A stretch of 64,000 nucleotides of DNA from Lachnospiraceae bacterium. Lineage in GTDB: Bacteria; Bacillota; Clostridia; Lachnospirales; Lachnospiraceae. Below the pieces are notes generated by a model that was given only the letters and a program-made list of their open reading frames with translations, was not told where the DNA came from and did no database searches. The position numbers and the translations under genes are program-made. Position 1 is the first letter of the stretch. Every line of letters starts with the position of its first letter. Positions 17,542-25,873 of this stretch are shown one piece after another. The DNA lies in NCBI GenBank assembly GCA_017453065.1, contig JAFTKW010000015.1:310001-374000 (forward strand), written 5' to 3'.

Positions 17542-17615
17542 ATTTTTATCCATAAATCACGAGGGGCGAAGCGTATCTATATTAAGCAGTAGAGGTGCTT
17601 CGGATTGGAGCAGAA

Positions 17616-18173
17616 ATGACAGAAAGAAAATTTGCGCAGTGCATCCAAGGCATGAATGAGGGAGATAAGGATGCGCTGAGAGAAGTGTACGAAGAATATG
17701 TATCCTATATTTATGGCATAACTTGGCAGCTCTTAAAAAACAAAGAGAATGCGGAGGATATTACTGCGGACTTTTTTATCAAATTATGGGAAAAATCGGC
17801 ACTGTACAAGCCGGGAAGTGGACACAAGGGTTGGATGGCTACCATCGCAAGAAACATGGCAGTGGACTTCATCCGCAAAAACAGAAGAGAAGATTTGGTA
17901 GAGGATTTTGAGGAAGGCGAGTTCGTGGCAAGTACAGGTGTGGCTTCTTCTCAGATTGGCGTAGAGCAACAGGTGATAGGTGATGCCACGGTCAAAGAAG
18001 CGCTGGAATCATTAAATGAAAAAGAACGACTGGTGGTACATATGAAGGTGCTGGGCGAGATGACATTGCAGGAGATTGCAGACGCCCTAGAGACACCCAT
18101 TGGCACCATCGCATGGAGATACCGCGAGGCGGTAAATAAATTAAGGAGGCAGGGATATGGAGAAGGACTTTAA
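17616..18173 (+). CDS. RNA polymerase sigma-70 family factor (ECF-like)
   Basis: A 185-residue group IV-type sigma factor. Region 2 (about 18-85) contains AEDITADFFIKLWEK and GWMATIARNMAVDFIRKNRR; region 4 (about 130-182) contains LNEKERLVVHMK and LQEIADALETPIGTIAWRYREAVNKLRR, a clear helix-turn-helix. An acidic spacer separates them. I chose ATG 17616, which follows TTGGAG by five bases, over a GTG seven codons earlier. Its end overlaps the anti-sigma-like gene by 17 bases, which fits production of a sigma factor with its membrane antagonist. Confidence 0.92.
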   Translation: MTERKFAQCIQGMNEGDKDALREVYEEYVSYIYGITWQLLKNKENAEDITADFFIKLWEKSALYKPGSGHKGWMATIARNMAVDFIRKNRREDLVEDFEEGEFVASTGVASSQIGVEQQVIGDATVKEALESLNEKERLVVHMKVLGEMTLQEIADALETPIGTIAWRYREAVNKLRRQGYGEGL

Positions 18174-19026
18174 AAAAGAATATCAAGAACATCTAAAAAG
18201 TGAAACTCCAGATCTGTGGGCCCGCATTGAGGACGCTTTGACAGAAAAAACGCCTGCATCCAAGGCGGTTTCGACACATGAAACAGCCAAAGACAAGAAA
18301 ATGGAGGAAACTGGAAAATCCATTAAAACTTTCAGAACGCGACGATGGAAGAAGTGGATGGCGGCAGTTCCTGCGGCGGCAGCAGTCTTTCTGCTAGTCG
18401 TAGCTGCACCAATCTTTATGCCGAAGGGATCTTTTGAATCATCAGAAAAAGCAGCTATGGACATGGCATTTTTTGATGGGATGGCTGACAACGCAGCACC
18501 GGAAGCAGAATTGTATGCTGAGGAAGAGGCTGTGATGGAGGAAAGTATTCCAGAGTATATGCTTGAGAGTGCGGAGACAGACACAGGGGCCTTGGCAGGT
18601 AGCAGTGAGAATGGTAATCTGAGTTCTACGATGGCCACAGGAAGCGGCAATCCGTCCGCTGAGAGCAAAACAGAAAGTGCAAACACTGACACTTATGCGG
18701 ATAGACAGGAAACCAAGACTACCACAGAGGACAAAGAACAAGCGACCCAAGAACATGACGACTTAAAGAAAGAGAAGACGGAGACAAAAGTGCTCCACCT
18801 TCAGGTGGTAGAGCAGATTCCTACAGACAATACGAATTTGCTAGCGGAGGATAAAGAGCATATTAATCAAATTTATGATTTGTATCTAGTCTTGGTGGAC
18901 GGCGAAGAAAAGTTGCTGGCTGTACCTATAGAAAACGAGATGGAATTTGAACAACAGATATGGTATGATGTGACCGTGACAGAGTCAGAAGAGTCAGGAA
19001 TCGACTATATTTGGGTGGAAGAATGA
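18157..19026 (+). CDS. Membrane-anchored anti-sigma-like protein
   Basis: A 289-residue protein with a cytoplasmic N-terminus (about 1-66), one transmembrane segment (about 68-88) and a long extracytoplasmic part. The N-terminus contains ETPDLWARIEDAL, reminiscent of the short sigma-binding region of Lachnospiraceae anti-sigma factors. The outer part is acidic and Ser/Thr-rich to about 215, then forms a compact C-terminal region of about 75 residues. AAGGAGG lies seven bases before the ATG, and the start lies inside the sigma gene. No zinc anti-sigma HxxxCxxC motif is present, so the assignment rests on context and topology. Confidence 0.75.
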   Translation: MEKDFKKEYQEHLKSETPDLWARIEDALTEKTPASKAVSTHETAKDKKMEETGKSIKTFRTRRWKKWMAAVPAAAAVFLLVVAAPIFMPKGSFESSEKAAMDMAFFDGMADNAAPEAELYAEEEAVMEESIPEYMLESAETDTGALAGSSENGNLSSTMATGSGNPSAESKTESANTDTYADRQETKTTTEDKEQATQEHDDLKKEKTETKVLHLQVVEQIPTDNTNLLAEDKEHINQIYDLYLVLVDGEEKLLAVPIENEMEFEQQIWYDVTVTESEESGIDYIWVEE

Positions 19027-19721
19027 GATACAAGATAGCAATCTGCGACGATAGCGCAGCAGATAGAAATTATATACAGGATTTAACCCTAGCGTGGGTG
19101 AAAGAGAGAAGGATTGATGCGAGCATCAGTCCTTTTTCCAGTGCAGAGAACTTCCTTTTTCAGTATCAAGAAGAAAAAGATTTTGATATCCTGCTGTTGG
19201 ATATCGAAATGGGACAGATGGATGGAGTTTCGCTTGCCAAGACTCTGCGAAAGGACAATGAAACTGTCCAGATAATCTTTGTCACAGGTTATTCAGATTA
19301 TATATCCGAAGGCTATGAGGTGGAAGCTCTTCATTACCTCATGAAACCGGTGAAGGAGATGAAACTTAGAGAAGTACTGGACAGGGCGCTGGACAAGCTT
19401 TCCAAGAATGAAAAGGTGCTGAATCTGGAAGTGGGTGGCGAGATGGTTCGCATCCCTGTTTATCAGATTAAGTACTTGGATGTGCAGGCCAATTATGTGA
19501 CGATTCATGCCAAGGAAGACTATACCATCAAAAAGACTTTAAGTCAGTTGGCAGCAGAACTGGACGATAGATTTTACAAAGTTGGTCGTTCGGCAGTAGT
19601 CAACCTGACGCATATAAACAGAGTGACTAAGACGGATATTTATCTAAAGGATGGAAGCCAGATTCCGCTTCCCAGAGGGGCATATGAGGGAGTTAACCGG
19701 GCCATTATTTCCATGAACTGA
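19023..19721 (+). CDS. LytTR-family response regulator
   Basis: A 232-residue regulator of the AgrA/LytR type. The receiver (about 1-120) has phosphoacceptor D60 in LLLDIEMGQMDG and conserved K in MKPVKEM. The LytTR DNA-binding domain covers about 135-232, with YLDVQANYVTIH, FYKVGRSAVVNLTHI and a C-terminal PLPRGAYEGV. The start overlaps the stop of the anti-sigma-like gene (ATGA), with GGTGGAAG as binding site, so sigma factor, anti-sigma and regulator form one translationally linked set. Likely partner is the GHKL kinase downstream. Confidence 0.92.
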   Translation: MRYKIAICDDSAADRNYIQDLTLAWVKERRIDASISPFSSAENFLFQYQEEKDFDILLLDIEMGQMDGVSLAKTLRKDNETVQIIFVTGYSDYISEGYEVEALHYLMKPVKEMKLREVLDRALDKLSKNEKVLNLEVGGEMVRIPVYQIKYLDVQANYVTIHAKEDYTIKKTLSQLAAELDDRFYKVGRSAVVNLTHINRVTKTDIYLKDGSQIPLPRGAYEGVNRAIISMN

Positions 19722-19799
19722 GATAGTGTGGGAATTTGAGAATGAATAGGACGGATTATGACGCAGGACAAGTGCAGGCATTTCATGAGAGGGATTTAA

Positions 19800-20474
19800 A
19801 TGGGTATTTTCACAAGGAAAATAGAAAAACAGATTGGGGCGTATCAACAGGAACTGATTCAGACCCATTATGCAGAAGTGGAAAATATGTACAAACAGAT
19901 TCGTGGGTGGAGGCATGATTATCGCAATCACATCCAGACCATGAAGGCCTATGCGGCGAGCGAAGACTGGGAGGCTATCTGCAATTACCTAGACTTGCTG
20001 GATACGGACCTTGCTACGGTAGATACCGTCATCAAGACAGGCAATCCTATGACAGATGCCATCTTAAACTCCAAGATTTCTCTTGCCAAGTCCAAGGGCA
20101 TAGAGGTGACAGCGGATGCACATATTCCAGTGAAACTGAATTTGTCTGAGATAGATTTGTGCTGTATCATCGGTAATCTTTTTGACAATGCTATTGAGGC
20201 CAGCATGAAGCTTCCCTGTGAGCAACGACTTATCCGTGTCTACATGGATATGAAAAACACCCAGCTCTACATATCATTCACCAACTTTACAGCAGGCAAA
20301 AAGATGAATAAGGTGGGGAACCTTTTCCAAACCACCAAAGGTAAGGATCATGGTTTTGGGCTGGTGCGTATCGATGCGATTGTAGAGAGATTAGACGGCT
20401 ATATCAGCCGCAACAGCGAGGATGGAGCGTTTACTACAGAAATATTGTTGCCAACAATTCATCCCCCAAAATAA
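19800..20474 (+). CDS. Cytoplasmic GHKL sensor kinase (AgrC/Spo0B-like catalytic part only)
   Basis: A 224-residue protein with no transmembrane segment. The H box is RGWRHDYRNHIQ with H39 as likely phosphorylation site, followed by a Spo0B-like helical hairpin. The ATPase region has N box NLFDNAIEAS and a G-rich loop GKDHGFGLV. AgrC-type kinases usually carry an N-terminal multi-pass sensor; here it is absent and GAGAGGGA at 19787 supports the short start. It may sense an intracellular cue or a partner such as the anti-sigma-like protein. It is followed by a strong terminator. Confidence 0.85.
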   Translation: MGIFTRKIEKQIGAYQQELIQTHYAEVENMYKQIRGWRHDYRNHIQTMKAYAASEDWEAICNYLDLLDTDLATVDTVIKTGNPMTDAILNSKISLAKSKGIEVTADAHIPVKLNLSEIDLCCIIGNLFDNAIEASMKLPCEQRLIRVYMDMKNTQLYISFTNFTAGKKMNKVGNLFQTTKGKDHGFGLVRIDAIVERLDGYISRNSEDGAFTTEILLPTIHPPK

Positions 20475-20483
20475 ACAATTCGT

Positions 20484-20510
20484 CCCCGCAATGTGCGGGG
20501 GCATTTTTTT
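20484..20510 (+). terminator. Terminator of the sigma/anti-sigma/LytTR/GHKL operon
   Basis: A GC-rich 7-bp stem (20484-20490 with 20494-20500) is followed by GCA and seven T residues. Confidence 0.85.
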
Positions 20511-20580
20511 GTGTTAAGATACGCTTGAATGAATTTGTGGCGCGCATGGATTCAAAATTGTTGATAGGAAATGAGGAAGT

Positions 20581-22389
20581 ATGAAAGAAAAACCAAAATA
20601 TAACATGTGGCAAGGGATTTGCTACATGGTCAGAAAGGCGTGGACGACGGAAAAGAGTGTTTTGTGGCTCTGCATAGTGGTGGCTTTTTTGCAGGTTAGT
20701 ATCAATTTGGCGCAGCTTTTTGTGGCTCCAGAAATACTGGCAAAGATAGAGCAGAAATCTTCGCTGGCAGAACTGCTTTGGACTGTGACAGGATTTGCAT
20801 TGCTTACCTTTTTGCTTAGAGGATTGAAGGGGTATGTGGATACCAACACTTTGCCCGGCAGGTGTGATGTGCGTAGCGCGGTGCTAAGCGATTTGAATGT
20901 GAAGACGTGTGCCACCTCCTACCCACATATAAAGGACAAGAAAATCATAGAAAAACTGGGTAATGCGCTGAATACTACGAATAGCAATTCAAGCCCAGCA
21001 GAACATATTTGGACTACATTGAGTAATCTTCTTGCTAACGTGACAGGATTTGGCATTTATTTGGCGCTTTTGTCAAATTTACATCCGTTTTTAATGATAG
21101 TGGTACTGGTAACTAGTATCTTTGGGTTTGTGGTAAGTAAGCGTATCAATGAGTGGGAGTACAGACATAAAGAGGAACGCAGTGAACTAATTTATAGACA
21201 CTGGTATATTATGCAACGTGCCCAGTCCGTAGAATTTGCGAAGGACATTCGTATTTTAGGCCTTAGACCGTGGCTTACGGAAATATATGAAAAGACTACG
21301 AAACTCTTGGAGGCCTATGTTGCTCGCAGGGAAAAGACTTACATATGGGGAAATGTGTTAGATGTGGTGCTTAGTTTTGCACGAAACGGAATTGCTTATG
21401 GATACCTTATCAGCATAACACTTGAGGGGGGACTTAGTGCAGCACAATTCCTTTTGTACTTTACAGCTGTTAGTGGATTTACAGAATGGGTTACAGGTAT
21501 TTTACAGGAAATTGGTGCTTTGGATAAAGAGTGTCAGGAACTTTCTCATGTGCAAGAATATCTGAATATGGAAGAGCCATTTCGCTTTGAAGGAGGAATG
21601 GAGATTCCACAGCTTGAGCAGTATGAACTGACACTAGAAAATGTATCCTTCCGCTACCCAGAAACAGAGGACTATATATTTAAAAATGTCAATTTAGTGG
21701 TGAAGCCTGGAGAGAAATTGGCTGTGGTAGGTCTAAATGGAGCAGGTAAGACCACGCTCGTGAAGCTTCTTTGTGGATTTTATGATCCTGACGAAGGAAG
21801 AGTGCTGCTAAATGGAATAGATATACGAGAATTTAATAGACAAGAGTATTATCAGAAGTTTACTGCTGTGTTCCAGCATTACCAGTTGCTTGATGTGACA
21901 GTCAAAGAAAATGTGGCTCAAACAGTGGAAGATATTGACGAGGAAAAAGTAAATGCTTGCCTAGAAAAGGCTGGACTTTTGGAGTTTGTAAAGACATTGC
22001 CAGAAGGCGTGGATAGCCATGTGGGCAGAGATGTTTATCTCGATGGCATTCTGTTTTCGGGAGGGCAAACACAGAGACTTGTATTGGCTAGAGCTCTCTA
22101 CAAGGATGCTCCAATCTTGATACTAGACGAGCCGACAGCTGCTTTGGACGCTATTGCAGAAAATGACATCTACATGAAATATAGTGAGATGACCGAAGGA
22201 AAGACTTCCGTCTTTATTTCTCATAGATTGGCATCCACAAGATTTTGCGACCGTATTTTGCTTCTTCAGGATGGCGGAATTGCGGAGGAGGGTACGCATG
22301 AGCAGCTGATTGCATTAGGTGGCAAATATGCAGAACTATTTGAAGTGCAAAGTCGCTATTATCAGGAAGGAGGGGAAGTAGATGAGTAA
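20581..22389 (+). CDS. ABC exporter half-transporter, first of a pair
   Basis: A 602-residue half-transporter: six transmembrane segments (about 20-325), then a nucleotide-binding domain with Walker A GLNGAGKTT, signature FSGGQTQR, Walker B LILDEPTAALD and switch histidine in ISHRLAS. All catalytic residues look intact. It overlaps the next transporter gene by eight bases. GAGGAA lies just two bases before the ATG, closer than usual. The substrate is unknown; the family includes peptide, lipid and drug exporters. No precursor peptide gene is visible nearby. Confidence 0.92.
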   Translation: MKEKPKYNMWQGICYMVRKAWTTEKSVLWLCIVVAFLQVSINLAQLFVAPEILAKIEQKSSLAELLWTVTGFALLTFLLRGLKGYVDTNTLPGRCDVRSAVLSDLNVKTCATSYPHIKDKKIIEKLGNALNTTNSNSSPAEHIWTTLSNLLANVTGFGIYLALLSNLHPFLMIVVLVTSIFGFVVSKRINEWEYRHKEERSELIYRHWYIMQRAQSVEFAKDIRILGLRPWLTEIYEKTTKLLEAYVARREKTYIWGNVLDVVLSFARNGIAYGYLISITLEGGLSAAQFLLYFTAVSGFTEWVTGILQEIGALDKECQELSHVQEYLNMEEPFRFEGGMEIPQLEQYELTLENVSFRYPETEDYIFKNVNLVVKPGEKLAVVGLNGAGKTTLVKLLCGFYDPDEGRVLLNGIDIREFNRQEYYQKFTAVFQHYQLLDVTVKENVAQTVEDIDEEKVNACLEKAGLLEFVKTLPEGVDSHVGRDVYLDGILFSGGQTQRLVLARALYKDAPILILDEPTAALDAIAENDIYMKYSEMTEGKTSVFISHRLASTRFCDRILLLQDGGIAEEGTHEQLIALGGKYAELFEVQSRYYQEGGEVDE

Positions 22390-24250
22390 GGAAACACGCA
22401 CAGCTACTTGGAAGGAAACTTTTGCCCTCCATGGTAGATGCTTTAAAGATATATATAGTTATTGCCCTCAGAAATTTTGGGCATCTGGACTATATGCGTT
22501 GGTAGCGGCACTTTCTCCTTATGTGACAGTGTATTTATCCGCTCGCATTATCAATGAACTGGCCCACCATAGACGCCCAGAAATCTTGATGAAGTGGGTA
22601 CTTTTGACATTGGTTTTAGAGGCTGTGATTGGTCTGTTAAAGGCGGTGGCCACCAGATGGATTTGTGCCGTAAATACTATATATAATCCGAAGAAAGAGC
22701 GAATTTATCTAAATAAATTTTTTGATATGGATTATGCAGATGTGGACAATCAGGAAGTGCGAGACTTACGTTCCCAGATTAGGCAGAGTGAAGGCTGGTT
22801 TGGCTGGGGCATCAATATGGCCCTGTCTGATATGCAAAGTGTTCTTCACTATGGTTTCGGCGTGATAGGAGCTATAGCACTGACGGTTAGCATGTTTACT
22901 ATGATGGTACCAGAGACGCAAAGCAATTTTTTGTGGCTTAATCACCCTTTGACAGTGATAGGGTTTGTGGTGGCTCTTGTACTGTTGGTTGGTATTACTC
23001 CAGTATTGGCGGCAAGGAATGAGAGTTTGTATGTGAAAATCGCAGAGTTCGCCAGATTTGGCAATCGTGTTTTTTCTCATTTTGGATACATTGCTCATGA
23101 CACAGAGCGTGCTATGGATTTGCGTATGTACAATCAGATGGATATGGCAACCTATTATTTGAAAAAGTGTGACTCTTTTGGCGTGGGCTCTTATAGCGCA
23201 AAACTAAACGCAGGAGAAGAGGGGATTCGCAATGGTGTCATGGCGGGAAGCATATCCCTGATTACAGGCGTGGTGTATGCATTTGTAGGCCTTAAGGCAT
23301 GGGCAGGTGCCTTTGGCGTGGGTAGTGTGACTCAGTATGTGAGCGCGATTACCTCCTTGACAGCCAACGCAAGTGAGTTATTAAAAGCCCTTGGAAGTAT
23401 GAAAACCAACACCACCTTCCTTCGTACTATTTACGAACTTTTGGATATCCCCAACAATATGTATCAGGGAAGCCTTACCACCGAAAAAAGAGCAGATCGC
23501 CAATATGAGGTGGAGTTTAGGGATGTATCCTTTAAATATCCGGGCTCTGAAGCTTGGGCGCTTCGCCATGTGAATATGAAGTTTAAGGTGGGAAGCCGTC
23601 TTGCGGTAGTAGGTGAGAATGGTTCCGGAAAGACTACTTTTATCAAACTCTTGTGCAGACTATACGACCCACAGGAAGGACAGATACTGCTCAATGGTAT
23701 TGATATCCGCAAGTACAATTATAGAGACTACATGGATATCTTTTCTGTAGTATTCCAGGATTTCCAGTTGCTTTCACAACCTCTCGGTGCAAACGTTGCA
23801 GGCAGTGCAACCTACGACAAAGAAAGAGTGTTAAAAGCGTTAGAGGATGCTGGCTTTGGAGAGAGATTAGCAGAGCTTGAAGATGGACTGGATACCATGC
23901 TTTACAAAGACTTTGACAAAAAGGGCGTGGATGTTTCGGGCGGTGAGGCACAGAAGATTGCCATTGCAAGAGCCCTATACAAAAATGCACCTTTCATTAT
24001 TTTAGATGAGCCAACTGCTGCGCTGGATCCTATTGCAGAGGCGGAGATTTACAGCAAGTTCAATGATATTGCAGGCGACAAGACTGCTATCTATATCAGC
24101 CACAGACTTTCCTCCTGTAAGTTCTGTGATGAGATTGCTGTATTCCACGAGGGCCAGGTAGTGCAGCAGGGCTCCCATGAAGATTTAGTTGTCAATGCAG
24201 AGGGCAAATACCATGAACTTTGGAATGCCCAGGCACAGTACTATGTGTAA
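22382..24250 (+). CDS. ABC exporter half-transporter, second of a pair
   Basis: A 622-residue half-transporter. The membrane domain (about 20-340) precedes a nucleotide-binding domain with Walker A GENGSGKTT, signature VSGGEAQK, Walker B IILDEPTAALD and switch histidine in ISHRLSS. Both partners keep full catalytic motifs, unlike the heterodimer at 7.7-11.3 kb, so this pair could hydrolyse ATP at both sites. The eight-base overlap supports a heterodimer. It follows a LytTR/GHKL system but is separated from it by a terminator, so control by that system is possible only through its own promoter. Confidence 0.92.
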   Translation: MSKETRTATWKETFALHGRCFKDIYSYCPQKFWASGLYALVAALSPYVTVYLSARIINELAHHRRPEILMKWVLLTLVLEAVIGLLKAVATRWICAVNTIYNPKKERIYLNKFFDMDYADVDNQEVRDLRSQIRQSEGWFGWGINMALSDMQSVLHYGFGVIGAIALTVSMFTMMVPETQSNFLWLNHPLTVIGFVVALVLLVGITPVLAARNESLYVKIAEFARFGNRVFSHFGYIAHDTERAMDLRMYNQMDMATYYLKKCDSFGVGSYSAKLNAGEEGIRNGVMAGSISLITGVVYAFVGLKAWAGAFGVGSVTQYVSAITSLTANASELLKALGSMKTNTTFLRTIYELLDIPNNMYQGSLTTEKRADRQYEVEFRDVSFKYPGSEAWALRHVNMKFKVGSRLAVVGENGSGKTTFIKLLCRLYDPQEGQILLNGIDIRKYNYRDYMDIFSVVFQDFQLLSQPLGANVAGSATYDKERVLKALEDAGFGERLAELEDGLDTMLYKDFDKKGVDVSGGEAQKIAIARALYKNAPFIILDEPTAALDPIAEAEIYSKFNDIAGDKTAIYISHRLSSCKFCDEIAVFHEGQVVQQGSHEDLVVNAEGKYHELWNAQAQYYV

Positions 24251-24300
24251 TTGATAGGATTGACGATATAGGTATCTACATTTTAAGAGTAAACCGCATA

Positions 24301-24343
24301 AAAAAGGCACAGGAACTTCAGCTAGAAGTCTCTGTGCCTTTTT
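24301..24343. terminator. Bidirectional terminator between convergent operons
   Basis: A perfect 12-bp outer stem (24301-24312 with 24332-24343) begins with five A and ends with five T residues; an inner 5-bp stem extends it. Confidence 0.92.
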
Positions 24344-24349
24344 ACTATT

Positions 24350-25849
24350 CTATTCAATTCGTATACTATTTTTGCCATATAGAGTTGCCATATTTTTATT
24401 TACGTCATGGTTTGCATCTGTGGAAATATCTCCCAAGTATAGGAGATTTACCAAAGACTCTGGCACATCATAAGGGGCAAAGATGACATCCAGGATAGAG
24501 TCATCTTCTAGGATGGCTAGGCGCTCTTGGTACTGCTCTTCGTAGTAAGCAGCCTCTCCGTTACATAGAACTTGAAGTGCTGTCACTGCATGAGGTTTTA
24601 CATAGGATGCGCTCCAAGGTCTAACCAATAACAGGAGAAGGAACACAATTATCAAGCCGCCTTGCAAAAGAAGCATCTTTTTCAGTGGTGAAGCCGTGGC
24701 TAGTTTCCAAGTCTTTTTGGATTCCAACAACCTGTAGATGGCACCTAAGGCATAGAAGTAAATCATAGCCAGAGCCAGTATCATCAGATAGTAAACCAAG
24801 CAGAATACTCTCGCTGCACCGCCGTTGTTTTGAGCATAGAAAGGTGGGCAGGAAGAGGAACAGTAAATGCCAAAAATCAGACCACATACCAGTACAGGAT
24901 AACGGAACTTCCATGTGCTTTTTTCAATGATGCGTAGGTAGGCTGGGGTTACAAAAAGGAAAAACAAAAGGGACCATATTCCGTTCCAGTAAAGGCAGTA
25001 TCTGGAGTTTTGGTAAATAGCCTTTAGTACCGCCCTGATGGGGGATAACTGCATGGCTGTAGCTTGGCGAATGGCATTGCCGGGGGCGACAGCACTGATC
25101 AAAAATCCTCCAAACAGGAAAAACGCAATCAGGCACAAGGAAATCAAGATATGCCCCTTTGGTGCTTTGCGAAGGACTACCAAATATGCATAGTACAAAA
25201 TAAAAAGCACTAGAATAATCATGGTTGGCAGCAGGGAAACATAATTTCCACCTGCCAGAAAGATAGCCAGCAGAGAAAGGACTATCGTGCGCCATACAGT
25301 TGCTTTATCTAGGGATTTAATCAGCAGTCCCCAAAAGACGAAGGTGCATGCCAGAAAACCAGTGTAGTACATGGACCCGTTGTACCAGTAAAAGGTTTCG
25401 CCACAAAGGGGAACCTGCTGGGTAAAGGTCAAAACCAAAAGAGATGTAACTAAAATCCATAAGTGTTTGGATGCCTTCAGCACATGACAAAGAATAGTAT
25501 GTGTGAAGTAGAATGTACTACCTGTAAAACAGATAAACAGGACAGTAGGGTACAATTTGTAGAAGAAATCGCCCCAAACATTTGGAATTAGGTGCATCAG
25601 AAACATGGCAGAATAGGTTCCCTGCCACGCATAGTATTGCTTGATAGTTTCAGAGAAAGCGGTTGCCAAAACCTGAAAGATATTGCCGGTTTCCTGCCAA
25701 ACCTTACCTACGATACTTCCATAGTAAAAATCATCTCCAAGGGGATGATTGAAGAAGCCCAAAATAGACATGAGAATCAGGCAAAGTATCATCAGGCCAA
25801 AGAAAAACCAGGCGGCATATTTTTCGTATTTTTCAAGAAAGTGTTGCAT
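24350..25849 (-). CDS. DUF6056-like multi-pass membrane protein, GT-C-like
   Basis: A 499-residue integral membrane protein with about ten to eleven hydrophobic segments. After the first segment comes HPLGDDFYYG (about 35-44), an acidic pair in the first outer loop, typical of GT-C glycosyltransferases and of DUF6056. A further outer-loop segment, CGETFYWYNGSMYY, is also characteristic. The C-terminal 90 residues are soluble. AAGGAGG precedes the start. It lies 24 bases after the DUF6020-like gene and is probably cotranscribed with it. A lipid-linked sugar donor is expected for this fold, but acceptor and sugar are unknown. Confidence 0.8.
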   Translation of the reverse strand: MQHFLEKYEKYAAWFFFGLMILCLILMSILGFFNHPLGDDFYYGSIVGKVWQETGNIFQVLATAFSETIKQYYAWQGTYSAMFLMHLIPNVWGDFFYKLYPTVLFICFTGSTFYFTHTILCHVLKASKHLWILVTSLLVLTFTQQVPLCGETFYWYNGSMYYTGFLACTFVFWGLLIKSLDKATVWRTIVLSLLAIFLAGGNYVSLLPTMIILVLFILYYAYLVVLRKAPKGHILISLCLIAFFLFGGFLISAVAPGNAIRQATAMQLSPIRAVLKAIYQNSRYCLYWNGIWSLLFFLFVTPAYLRIIEKSTWKFRYPVLVCGLIFGIYCSSSCPPFYAQNNGGAARVFCLVYYLMILALAMIYFYALGAIYRLLESKKTWKLATASPLKKMLLLQGGLIIVFLLLLLVRPWSASYVKPHAVTALQVLCNGEAAYYEEQYQERLAILEDDSILDVIFAPYDVPESLVNLLYLGDISTDANHDVNKNMATLYGKNSIRIE

Positions 25850-25873
25850 AGTGCCTCCTTGTGGAGTGTTAAC

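Noticed and set aside
19736-19918. A 60-codon frame before the GHKL kinase
   Set aside because: It overlaps the kinase start in another frame and has no conserved features.
19023-24250. Possible agr-type quorum-sensing locus
   Set aside because: No AgrB protease, no AgrD-like peptide and no membrane sensor on the kinase; only the regulator type is shared.
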